Source: Ruminococcus sp. UBA3767
GTDB lineage: Bacteria; Bacillota; Clostridia; Oscillospirales; Ruminococcaceae
NCBI GenBank assembly: GCA_002371625.1
Contig: DFFV01000006.1
Location: 1 to 26,470 of the forward strand
Direction: 5' to 3'
DNA length: 26,470 nucleotides
Positions 1-6,312 of the stretch are shown piece after piece. The stretch's first letter is position 1. Each line of letters starts with the position of its first letter. Under the pieces are notes generated by a model. The model was not told the DNA's origin. It saw only the letters and a list, made by a program, of their open reading frames with translations, and did no database searches. A program made the translations under genes and the position numbers.

Positions 1-946
1 TTACCACGTTCTGCGGTTTGCCGTCAATATAGCACTTTATGTTCTGTGCTACGATTTTCAGCAGTCTTTCCCTCGTCTGCTTTGGTGCCCATGCGATGTG
101 CGGCGTAATGGTGCAGTTCTTGCAGCCTCTCAGCGCACAGCTCTCCTGCATGGGTTCGTTTGTCAGCACATCTATCCCTGCGCCTGCTATCCTTTCGCTG
201 TTGAGCGCATCGGCAAGGTCCTGCTCGTTTATAACTCCGCCCCGTGAGGTGTTCACGAGAAAGGCGGTCTTTTTCATTCTTGCTATGGTCTGCTTGTTTA
301 TAAGCTCCCTTGTCTGCTCGGTAAGCGGACAGTGAAGCGTTATAACATCGCTGTTTTCAAGCAGCTCGTCCAGCGAGCAGGCTTTTGCGTTCCCGTCCAC
401 CTTGGAAGGCGTTCTTGTGTATGCAAGCACGTTCATTCCGAACGCTTTTGCTATCACTGCGACTTTCTTTCCTATGTCGCCGTAGCCGATTATGCCAAGC
501 GTCATGCCCTCAAGCTCAAAGGTAGGTATACCGAAATAGGAAAACAGCTTGTAGTTCACCCAAGCGCCGTCATCGACCGCATCGCCGTACTCTCTTATCT
601 TGTTGAAATAGTTGAGAATAAGTGCAAAGGTGTGCTGTGCAACGGAATTTGTTGAATAAGCGGGCACATTGCACACAACTGCGCCGTGGCGTGAAGCCGC
701 CCGGGTATCAACGTTGTTGTAGCCTGTTGCGAACAGCCCGACATATTTAAGATTCGGGCACTTTGAGAATACTTCCTCGGTTATAAGGCACTTGTTGCAG
801 ATAACTGCATCTGCATCGCCTATTTTTTCGGCTATCTCGTCGTTTGGCGTAAAACCGTAAACGGTGCATTCGCCAAGGCTCGTTATACATTCCAGCGAAA
901 CGTCATTGCGTGAAACTGTTTCGGAATCAAGGATCACTATCTTCAT
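1..946 (-). CDS. D-2-hydroxyacid dehydrogenase (glycerate dehydrogenase-like), 3' end cut by window edge
   Basis: Probable NAD(P)-dependent reductase of a 2-keto acid such as hydroxypyruvate; cytosolic. I translated it by hand from the ATG at 946 (MKIVILDSETVS). About 315 codons are visible with no stop before base 1, so only a few C-terminal residues are probably missing compared with the usual ~318 aa. The Rossmann nucleotide motif GIIGYGDIG lies mid-protein. The family's catalytic Arg sits in VNTSRGGVINE, the Glu in the following TNEP, and the His in TPHIAW (about residue 283). Its start overlaps the end of the upstream membrane-protein gene by 20 nt, so the two are probably cotranscribed from the promoter at 1309-1337. 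The family is certain. The exact substrate (hydroxypyruvate, pyruvate or another 2-keto acid) cannot be told from sequence. Confidence 0.9.
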   Translation of the reverse strand, partial: MKIVILDSETVSRNDVSLECITSLGECTVYGFTPNDEIAEKIGDADAVICNKCLITEEVFSKCPNLKYVGLFATGYNNVDTRAASRHGAVVCNVPAYSTNSVAQHTFALILNYFNKIREYGDAVDDGAWVNYKLFSYFGIPTFELEGMTLGIIGYGDIGKKVAVIAKAFGMNVLAYTRTPSKVDGNAKACSLDELLENSDVITLHCPLTEQTRELINKQTIARMKKTAFLVNTSRGGVINEQDLADALNSERIAGAGIDVLTNEPMQESCALRGCKNCTITPHIAWAPKQTRERLLKIVAQNIKCYIDGKPQNVV

Positions 947-1259
947 TTATCACACCTGCCTGTGTCTGCTCCTGCGCTTTTCTCTTTTTCGACCACACAA
1001 CAGCGAGCACTATCGCTCCGATAAGCAGTACGCCCTCGATGACCGCAAGTATGCCCACCATTGTTGAGTTCGGGAACAGCTGCACAAGGAAGGTCGCATC
1101 GACTGCGAGCATCATCAGCAGGTAGTGAGGCGATCTTTTCCTGTAAAACTCCAGCAGATATATTATCGTTGCAAAAATGCAGAAACCTATATGCATACCA
1201 AACGGCAGCGGAGTAAATATATTCTGCATTGCAGGCTCTGAGGCAAATAATCCGATCAT
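927..1259 (-). CDS. small three-helix membrane protein, function unknown
   Basis: A 110-residue protein with three predicted membrane segments at about residues 16-39, 46-62 and 67-89. It ends in a basic-then-acidic cytoplasmic tail (KKRKAQEQTQ then NEDSDP). I do not recognise a family. The start is the ATG at 1259. A clear AAAGGAG lies 12 nt upstream, a slightly long spacing, and upstream in-frame codons run into a stop. The gene is first in a two-gene unit with the 2-hydroxyacid dehydrogenase, whose start lies inside its last codons. This suggests coupled translation but does not reveal a function. The overlapping plus-strand frames have no ribosome binding site. Confidence 0.7.
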   Translation of the reverse strand: MIGLFASEPAMQNIFTPLPFGMHIGFCIFATIIYLLEFYRKRSPHYLLMMLAVDATFLVQLFPNSTMVGILAVIEGVLLIGAIVLAVVWSKKRKAQEQTQAGVINEDSDP

Positions 1260-1308
1260 AGCACGATCAAGCTCCTTTAAAAATAACTGTAAAAATAACT
1301 ATCACATA

Positions 1309-1337
1309 ATTATAACATATCTGCCCCGTTTTTTCAA
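1309..1337 (-). promoter_or_regulatory. promoter of the membrane protein / dehydrogenase pair
   Basis: Read on the minus strand: TTGAAA (1337-1332), a 17-nt spacer, then TATAAT (1314-1309). It lies about 50 bp upstream of the ATG at 1259 with AAAGGAG between. A good vegetative sigma-factor promoter. Confidence 0.8.
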
Positions 1338-1390
1338 TACCCGAAGGTGAAAAATGTCGGGATCTCTTTTTTAAATACAGAACCCTGCCC

Positions 1391-1453
1391 GAGCAGTGCG
1401 AAACTATCCGTTCTCACAAAGCAGATTGCGACGGACGAGCGGACAGCCGCTGC
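1391..1453. repeat. 63-bp intergenic repeat, copy 1
   Basis: It matches 1495-1557 with a single mismatch (G at 1424, A in copy 2), offset by 104 bp. The unit contains two hairpins: GTGCGAAAC / GTTCTCAC around TATCC (1396-1417, one mismatch and one bulge) and AGCGG / CCGCT around ACAG (1438-1451). Short open frames through it have no ribosome binding site and are not credible genes. Confidence 0.85.
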
Positions 1454-1494
1454 AAAGCTATATACCGTTGCCTTACAATCTCCTGAAAAACCCG

Positions 1495-1557
1495 GAGCAG
1501 TGCGAAACTATCCGTTCTCACAAAGCAAATTGCGACGGACGAGCGGACAGCCGCTGC
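1495..1557. repeat. 63-bp intergenic repeat, copy 2, abutting the degV promoter
   Basis: Second copy of the 1391-1453 unit. It ends 5 bp before the -35 box of the degV promoter. Its hairpins are at 1500-1521 and 1542-1555. Both copies are preceded by a similar short AACCC-like stretch, so the repeated unit may be slightly longer than 63 bp. Sequence diverges immediately after the final CCGCTGC. Confidence 0.85.
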
Positions 1558-1562
1558 TGTGG

Positions 1563-1591
1563 TTGAAAAAAGAAAAAAGATGTGGTATAAT
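1563..1591 (+). promoter_or_regulatory. promoter of the DegV gene
   Basis: TTGAAA (1563-1568), a 17-nt spacer ending TGTGG, then TATAAT (1586-1591), about 48 bp before the chosen ATG. Confidence 0.85.
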
Positions 1592-1638
1592 GTATGCAAA
1601 TAATGGGATCCAACACTTTGTTCAAGGGGGAAAATGCA

Positions 1639-2490
1639 ATGATAAAGGTTTTTTCGGACAGCACCTGCGACCTTTCCGACGAGCTGCTCAAAAGGTATGA
1701 TATCACGCTGATACCGCTTTATATCATTCTCGGAGAAAAGGATCACAAGGACAGGGTGAACATTACTCCCGAGGATATTTTCAGGTGGTCTGACGAGAAC
1801 AAAACGACTCCAAAAACCTCGGCGGCATCGCTGGAGGATATAATAGAAAAGATAAAGCCTGTGCTTGACAGCGGCGATGAGATAATAGTGTTTTCCATCT
1901 CGCTTGAAATGTCCAACATGGGCAACGTTATAAGGCTTGCGGCGCAGGCGCTCGATGCGCAGGACAGGGTGCATTATATCGACTCAAGAAATCTTTCCAC
2001 GGGCATAGGTCACCTCGTTATCGAGGCGGCGGAAATGGCGCAGAAGGGAATGAGCGCAAAGGACATCGTCAGCGAGATAAACAGGCTCATACCCAGGGTG
2101 AGAGCGAGCTTTGTGGTAGATACGCTGACATATCTTCACAGGGGCGGACGCTGCGGAGGACTTGCGGCGCTGGCAGGCAGTGTGCTAAAGCTCCACCCGA
2201 AGATACACGTTATAGATGGAAAAATGGGCGCAGGAAAGAAATACAGAGGAAGATACAGCGATATAATCATCAATTATGCAAAGGATATGGAGCAGGAACT
2301 GCTCAGAGCAAAGCCCGACAGGGTGTTTGTAACGCATTCGCCGTGTGATGAAAAAGTTGTGAATGCGGTGTGCGATTATCTCAGGGGGCTGGGACACTTC
2401 AAGGAGGTGCTTGAAACGCAGGCAGGCGGAGTTATATCGAGCCACTGCGGTCCCGGCACGCTCGGCGTGCTTTACATTGAAGGTGAATAA
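1639..2490 (+). CDS. DegV family fatty-acid-binding protein
   Basis: A 283-residue cytosolic protein of the DegV/FakB family. FakB-type members bind an acyl chain and present it to a fatty acid kinase; whether this one does is an inference. Family landmarks are the N-terminal VFSDSTCDLSDELL, TSAASLEDI (lipid-head contact region), FSISLEMSNMGN, the IDSRNLSTG segment and TYLHRGGRCGG. I chose the ATG at 1639 because AAGGGGG lies 8 nt upstream and the DegV N-terminus starts exactly there. An in-frame ATG at 1594 would add 15 unrelated residues and falls almost at the promoter -10. It is a single-gene unit, convergent with ilvE, closed by the hairpin at 2497-2522. Confidence 0.93.
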   Translation: MIKVFSDSTCDLSDELLKRYDITLIPLYIILGEKDHKDRVNITPEDIFRWSDENKTTPKTSAASLEDIIEKIKPVLDSGDEIIVFSISLEMSNMGNVIRLAAQALDAQDRVHYIDSRNLSTGIGHLVIEAAEMAQKGMSAKDIVSEINRLIPRVRASFVVDTLTYLHRGGRCGGLAALAGSVLKLHPKIHVIDGKMGAGKKYRGRYSDIIINYAKDMEQELLRAKPDRVFVTHSPCDEKVVNAVCDYLRGLGHFKEVLETQAGGVISSHCGPGTLGVLYIEGE

Positions 2491-2496
2491 ACAATA

Positions 2497-2522
2497 AAAA
2501 GCTGACCGAAAGGTCAGCTTTT
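2497..2522. terminator. bidirectional terminator between degV and ilvE
   Basis: Stem GCTGACC / GGTCAGC around a GAAA loop, extended by four A-T pairs on the outside, so it has U-runs in both directions. It serves the convergent genes on either side. Confidence 0.9.
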
Positions 2523-2544
2523 AATTTTCGGATATTTTCGTTTA

Positions 2545-3615
2545 TCAGTCGATCTTCTCTATCCAGCCGAACTCATCGGGGATAGTGCCCCACTGGATAC
2601 CTGTCATAGTATCATACAGCATCTGCGAAACAGGTCCTATCTCGTTGTTGTTGATAGTCATTACCTTATCGCCCCACTTGAGATGACCAACAGGCGAGAT
2701 AACAGCGGCTGTTCCTGTGCCGAATACCTCGTCCAGCTTGCCGTTGTCGTAAGCATCGGCGATCTCCTGGATAGAGATCCTTCTTTCGCTTACCTTGTAG
2801 CCCTTGCTCCTGCAAACGTCAAGTGCGGATTTTCTTGTGATACCGGGCAGTACAGAGCCTGTCAGCTCGGGAGTGATGACCTCACCGTCGATAACAAAGA
2901 ATATGTTCATCGAGCCGACTTCCTCAACATACTTTCTCTCAACGCCGTCCAGCCACAGCACCTGCTCGTAGTCCTGCTCATGAGCTTCAGCCTGACCTGC
3001 CAGTGAGATAGCGTAGTTAGCGGCTGTTTTAGCAAATCCCGTACCGCCTCTTACAGCTCTTACATACTGGTTCTCAACATAGATCTTTACAGGGTTGAGT
3101 CCTGTTGAATAGTAAGCGCCCGATGGTGAAAGGATTATCATCAGCAGGTAGTGATCTGCGGGCTTTACGCCTACATAAGGATCGGTAGCGAAGATGAAAG
3201 GTCTGATATAAAGGGAAGTACCTGCGCTGTGCGGTACCCAGTCAGCCTCGATCTTGAGCAGTTCTTTAAGTGCATAGAGCATGAAATCCTCGTCAACCTC
3301 GGGGATTACCATTCTCTTTGCGGAGTTGTTGAGTCTTTTGAAATTCTCCTGAGGTCTGAACAGCTGGATAGAGCCGTCAGCGATCCTGTAAGCCTTGAGT
3401 CCCTCAAAGATCTCCTGACCGTAGTGCAGGCACATAGCGGCAGGTGAGATAGGGAAATCGCCGTAAGGAATGATCCTCGGGTTATTCCAGCCCTTGCCCT
3501 CGTCATAGTTCATTACAAACATGTGGTCTGTAAAGATATGGCCGAATCCGAGCTTGGATTCATCGGCAGGCTTAGCCTTGGGGTTAGCGGTTTTTTCAAA
3601 CTTGATCTCCATCAT
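2545..3615 (-). CDS. ilvE: branched-chain amino acid aminotransferase
   Basis: PLP-dependent (fold type IV) transaminase that interconverts Val, Leu and Ile with their 2-keto acids using glutamate / 2-oxoglutarate. It acts as the last step of branched-chain synthesis in the cytosol. The 356 residues match the eukaryotic/Gram-positive type-II length. Visible landmarks are [14 protein letters not shown] near residue 65-77, the PLP Lys at about residue 196 in [22 protein letters not shown], and the phosphate-binding [13 protein letters not shown] near the C-terminus. The start at 3615 is preferred: AGAAGGA lies 8 nt upstream. An ATG at 3636 in the same frame would place this ribosome site inside the protein. 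No T-box or leader peptide is visible; the promoter is 40-65 bp upstream. Monocistronic, convergent with degV. Confidence 0.96.
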   Translation of the reverse strand: MMEIKFEKTANPKAKPADESKLGFGHIFTDHMFVMNYDEGKGWNNPRIIPYGDFPISPAAMCLHYGQEIFEGLKAYRIADGSIQLFRPQENFKRLNNSAKRMVIPEVDEDFMLYALKELLKIEADWVPHSAGTSLYIRPFIFATDPYVGVKPADHYLLMIILSPSGAYYSTGLNPVKIYVENQYVRAVRGGTGFAKTAANYAISLAGQAEAHEQDYEQVLWLDGVERKYVEEVGSMNIFFVIDGEVITPELTGSVLPGITRKSALDVCRSKGYKVSERRISIQEIADAYDNGKLDEVFGTGTAAVISPVGHLKWGDKVMTINNNEIGPVSQMLYDTMTGIQWGTIPDEFGWIEKID

Positions 3616-3653
3616 AAGAAACGTCCTTCTTTCCATAATAAATTGCCGATAAC

Positions 3654-3682
3654 ATTATACCACTTTAAAGCGATAATTTCAA
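3654..3682 (-). promoter_or_regulatory. ilvE promoter
   Basis: Minus strand TTGAAA (3682-3677), 17-nt spacer, TATAAT (3659-3654). The box and its upstream CGCTTTAAAGTGG closely resemble the alaA promoter at 19157-19185 (CGCTTCAAAGTGG). Confidence 0.85.
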
Positions 3683-3802
3683 GTACCCCTGCGAGATTTT
3701 TTTCAAAAACCCGGGCAGTAGTATTGAATTACATTAAAGGGGTGATAGGTGTGTAAAAAATTGTGCAAAACGTGAAAAAATTTTAGTAAAAACGCATTTT
3801 TA

Positions 3803-3831
3803 TTGACATTGCGCCCGGCGAGGTATATAAT
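3803..3831 (+). promoter_or_regulatory. full-consensus promoter reading toward tRNA-Pro and the exopolysaccharide genes
   Basis: TTGACA (3803-3808), exactly 17 nt, TATAAT (3826-3831); both hexamers are perfect. The first good start codon for a real gene is 4252, about 415 nt downstream of the expected start site near 3838. The promoter therefore serves either a long leader for the CapD gene or an independent structured RNA. Confidence 0.85.
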
Positions 3832-3837
3832 ATATAG

Positions 3838-4075
3838 GACATATTTTTGCTTTTTGTGAAAAAATGCGATTTTTTCCGACTTTTCGGGAACAATAGCGAT
3901 GAATCGGGCGGTGTGTTTGTGCAATTGCACAAAAGCCGAGGTGACAAACCGTGAAACATCTGCGATGTTTCACGCTAACGAGTTGAACTGCGTTCAACTC
4001 GGCGGACAAGTCCCGTCGACGACAAAAAAGAATTCCCGATATGCCTCGATTGCCTCGGCACATCAGGAATTCTTT
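3838..4075 (+). ncRNA. candidate structured RNA or 5' leader with a series of hairpins
   Basis: Downstream of the perfect promoter the plus strand holds a run of inverted repeats. There is an imperfect TTCCGA / TCGGGAA stem (3874-3890), then an 18-nt perfect palindrome TTTGTGCAA / TTGCACAAA (3916-3933). Two 23-nt hairpins of identical design follow. The first has stem GTGAAACATC, loop TGC (3951-3973); the second has stem CGAGTTGAAC, loop TGC (3978-4002 region, core 3979-4001). Last comes the long inverted repeat at 4007-4095. I do not recognise a known RNA family. A 65-codon open frame overlaps it but has no ribosome binding site. It may end at the 4024-4075 hairpin, which has only a weak U-run in this direction, or continue into CapD as a leader antisense to the tRNA. 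The structure is visible; that it is an RNA is inferred. Confidence 0.4.
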
Positions 4076-4095
4076 AGTCGAGGTGACGGGACTTG
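4007..4095. repeat. inverted partial copy of the tRNA-Pro 3' end plus terminator
   Basis: The left arm CAAGTCCCGTC (4007-4017) is the exact reverse complement of GACGGGACTTG (4085-4095), which lies in the tRNA T-arm. The similarity continues through CGAC and AAAGAATTCC to the centre of the terminator hairpin, with one small gap where the tRNA has ACCT and the copy GA. The whole segment is therefore one 89-bp interrupted palindrome. Confidence 0.75.
4024..4075 (-). terminator. tRNA-Pro terminator
   Basis: On the minus strand, just after the tRNA, AAAGAATTCC pairs with GGAATTCTTT around an inner GAT/ATC and GCC-containing stem, followed by six T (4029-4024). A strong intrinsic terminator. In the opposite direction the U-run is short (CTTTA). 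Confidence 0.85.
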
Positions 4096-4151
4096 AACCC
4101 ACGGCCTCTGCGTCCCGAACGCAGCGCTCTACCAAACTGAGCCACACCTCG
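4078..4151 (-). tRNA. tRNA-Pro (anticodon CGG)
   Basis: Reads proline CCG codons. The acceptor stem CGAGGTG (4151-4145) pairs with CACCTCG (4085-4079), discriminator A at 4078. The D-arm is GCTCAGTTTGGTAGAGC. The anticodon stem CTGCG / CGCAG encloses TTCGGGA, giving anticodon CGG with G37. The T-arm is CGTGGGTTCAAGTCCCG. The 3' CCA is not encoded (the sequence continues CTAAAG) and must be added post-transcriptionally. It has its own consensus promoter and terminator, so it is a stand-alone gene. Confidence 0.97.
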
Positions 4152-4171
4152 CTGCTTAAATTAGCCTACTT

Positions 4172-4200
4172 ATTATACCGCCTTTTCTGCGGTTTGTCAA
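4172..4200 (-). promoter_or_regulatory. tRNA-Pro promoter
   Basis: Minus strand TTGACA (4200-4195), exactly 17 nt, TATAAT (4177-4172); both hexamers perfect, 21 bp before the tRNA 5' end. This promoter points into, and the one at 3803 points out of, the same 370-bp stretch, so the two face each other. Confidence 0.92.
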
Positions 4201-4251
4201 TACAATTTTTGATAAAAAAATAATTTCCTATCTTTTGAGGTCATTTACACT

Positions 4252-6237
4252 ATGAAAGATGTCTTTAAAAAATTCAGATTCAGAAAGATAATACTTGCTA
4301 TCGCTGATATGTTCATGGTTGCGGTATCATCTCTTATCACCAACTTTATGCTCAACGGTCTGCATTTCTACAAGGTGACGATACTCCCTAAGGAAATGTT
4401 CATCTCGATAAGCATAAGTATGCTGTGCTGCGTTGGCTGCCTTATTATTACGGGCGCTTACAGCAAGCTGTGGCGATATTTCAAAAGTACCGATTACCTT
4501 TCCTGCATTTACGGAATAATCCTCGGTATCTCGGCGGCTTACTTTATCGTTACCATCGCCAATGTCAAGGTACCTTGGCAGTATGCGGTGATACACGGCT
4601 GCTTCTCGATGCTGTTTATCTGCCTGTTCAGGCTGGTGTTCAAGCACACGTTCATCGAGATAAGCGACACCGAAAGCTCCTCGTCCCCTTACAAGCGCAC
4701 GATGATAATCGGTGCGGGGCGTGCAGGCGCTACGATAATTCGTGAGATATTCGGCATAAGACAGCTCCCCGATGTTAAAAACACGCCTTATGAGCCTGTT
4801 TGTATCGTTGATGACAACGCCAAGAAGATAGGCACGACAGTCGAGGGCATCGAGGTAGTAGGTACAACGGGCGAGATACAGAAATTTGTTACCGAAAAGA
4901 ATATTGAACAGATAATCTTTGCTATCCCTTCCTGCAAGGAGGAGGAAAGGCAGAGGATACTGGATATATGCTCCAAAACGACTATTCCCGTTAAGGTAAT
5001 ACCGTTTATCAGCGATATAGTTTTCAACGATGAGAACAATCTTGTAATAAACCAGATACACGATATCAAGGTCGAGGACCTTCTCGGGCGTGAGCCGATA
5101 AGATTTGACAACGATGATATCAAGAGCTTTATCTGCGGCAAGGTCTGCCTTGTAACAGGCGGCGGCGGAAGCATAGGCTCGGAGCTGGTAAGGCAGATAG
5201 CAAAATATGAGCCTAAGAAAGTTATCATAGTAGATATTTACGAAAACAACGCTTATGAGATACAGCAGGAGCTGGTCATGGAATACGGCGACAAGCTGGA
5301 TCTTATCACGCTCATCGCTTCGGTGCGTGACTATTTCAGAATGAACCAGATCTTTGAAAAGTACAAGCCCGATCTGGTGTTCCATGCGGCAGCGCACAAG
5401 CACGTTCCGCTTATGGAAGTTTCGCCTATGGAGGCGATAAAGAACAACGTTATCGGAACCTTCAACGTTGCGACTATCGCACAGTTCCACAAGGTCGGAA
5501 AGTTCGTTATGATCTCCACTGACAAGGCTGTAAACCCGACAAATGCAATGGGCGCTTCAAAGAGATGCTGCGAGATGATAATGCAGTATCTTTCGCAGCA
5601 GCAGGATAACTCTACCGAGTTCGTTACAACAAGATTCGGAAACGTCCTTGGCTCTAACGGTTCGGTAATACCGCTGTTCAAAAAGCAGATAGAGGACGGA
5701 AAGCCCGTTACGGTAACACACCCTGATATCATAAGATACTTTATGACTATCCCCGAGGCTGTGAGCCTGGTGCTTGAAGCGGCTTCGTTTGCTAAGGGCG
5801 GCGAGGTGTTCGTGCTGGATATGGGTAAGCCGGTAAGAATAGTTGCGCTTGCCGAGAACCTTATAAGAATGTACGGCAAAAAGCCTTATGAGGACGTTAA
5901 GATCGTGTTTACGGGACTTCGCCCCGGTGAAAAGATAAAGGAAGAGCTGCTTATGGATGAGGAGGGACTCAAAAAGACCTCCAACAAGCTGATATTTATA
6001 GGCAGCCAGATAAATATCGAACCCGACCGCTTTATTGAAAACCTTGAGGAGCTTAAAGAAGCGGCTGAGAAGAATAATGAAGCGGTTGCGATAAATGCTT
6101 TGCATAAAATGGTGCCGACCTTTACCACCCCGGAGGAATTTAACAGCAAAACGGTCATCACCAGCAGCGATTATAAGGACTATGACTCGTCAGAGGGCGA
6201 AAACAAGGAAAAACAGGAAACGGCAGTTACCGTATGA
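4252..6237 (+). CDS. CapD/EpsC-type membrane nucleotide-sugar 4,6-dehydratase
   Basis: A 661-residue membrane-anchored enzyme of the large UDP-GlcNAc 4,6-dehydratase family (PglF, WbpM, CapD). It makes keto-deoxy sugar nucleotides for surface polysaccharide. Four hydrophobic segments lie within residues 12-130. A first nucleotide-binding fold carries GAGRAGATIIREI (about 154-166), and the catalytic short-chain dehydrogenase fold carries GGGGSIGSELV (about 303-313). The active-site stretch is STDKAVNPTNAMGASK (422-437), with Met where smaller relatives have Tyr; this Ser/Met/Lys arrangement is usual for large members such as WbpM. The start ATG follows GAGG at 11 nt spacing. It is the first of three exopolysaccharide genes and has no obvious promoter of its own nearer than the consensus one at 3803. 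The sugar product cannot be read from sequence. Confidence 0.93.
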   Translation: MKDVFKKFRFRKIILAIADMFMVAVSSLITNFMLNGLHFYKVTILPKEMFISISISMLCCVGCLIITGAYSKLWRYFKSTDYLSCIYGIILGISAAYFIVTIANVKVPWQYAVIHGCFSMLFICLFRLVFKHTFIEISDTESSSSPYKRTMIIGAGRAGATIIREIFGIRQLPDVKNTPYEPVCIVDDNAKKIGTTVEGIEVVGTTGEIQKFVTEKNIEQIIFAIPSCKEEERQRILDICSKTTIPVKVIPFISDIVFNDENNLVINQIHDIKVEDLLGREPIRFDNDDIKSFICGKVCLVTGGGGSIGSELVRQIAKYEPKKVIIVDIYENNAYEIQQELVMEYGDKLDLITLIASVRDYFRMNQIFEKYKPDLVFHAAAHKHVPLMEVSPMEAIKNNVIGTFNVATIAQFHKVGKFVMISTDKAVNPTNAMGASKRCCEMIMQYLSQQQDNSTEFVTTRFGNVLGSNGSVIPLFKKQIEDGKPVTVTHPDIIRYFMTIPEAVSLVLEAASFAKGGEVFVLDMGKPVRIVALAENLIRMYGKKPYEDVKIVFTGLRPGEKIKEELLMDEEGLKKTSNKLIFIGSQINIEPDRFIENLEELKEAAEKNNEAVAINALHKMVPTFTTPEEFNSKTVITSSDYKDYDSSEGENKEKQETAVTV

Positions 6238-6245
6238 ATGCAGGG

Positions 6246-6274
6246 TTGACACTTTTTGTGAAAAGGTGTAAAAT
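6246..6274 (+). promoter_or_regulatory. promoter of the Wzz/BY-kinase gene
   Basis: TTGACA (6246-6251), 17-nt spacer, TAAAAT (6269-6274), in the 75-bp gap after the CapD gene. The kinase gene can thus be expressed separately from CapD. Confidence 0.75.
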
Positions 6275-6312
6275 AAAAGCTCAACAGCTAAAACAAGAAA
6301 GGACAGGAAAAA

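Noticed and set aside
1391..1557. CRISPR array
   Set aside because: Only two repeats of 63 bp with a 41-bp gap, no regular spacers and no cas genes in the window.
1414..1974. Open frame of 186 codons on the minus strand over degV and the 63-bp repeats
   Set aside because: Antisense to degV; its last residues merely translate the repeat. No ribosome site.
3616..3800. T-box or leader-peptide attenuator upstream of ilvE
   Set aside because: The promoter lies 40-65 bp before the start codon, leaving no room for a T-box, and no terminator or T-box core motif is visible.
3937..4087. Possible integration (att) site: CGAGGTGAC at 3937-3945 repeats the tRNA-Pro end at 4079-4087
   Set aside because: Only 9 bp, no integrase or phage gene nearby, and the longer copy of the tRNA end is inverted, which site-specific integration does not produce.
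3899..4096. 65-codon plus-strand frame over the hairpin region
   Set aside because: No ribosome site, runs through perfect hairpins and the tRNA terminator; best explained as structured non-coding DNA.
4327..5490. Long open frame (387 codons) on the minus strand inside the CapD gene
   Set aside because: It lies wholly antisense to a certain gene, its composition is what the complementary codons would give, and it has no ribosome site or recognisable domain.
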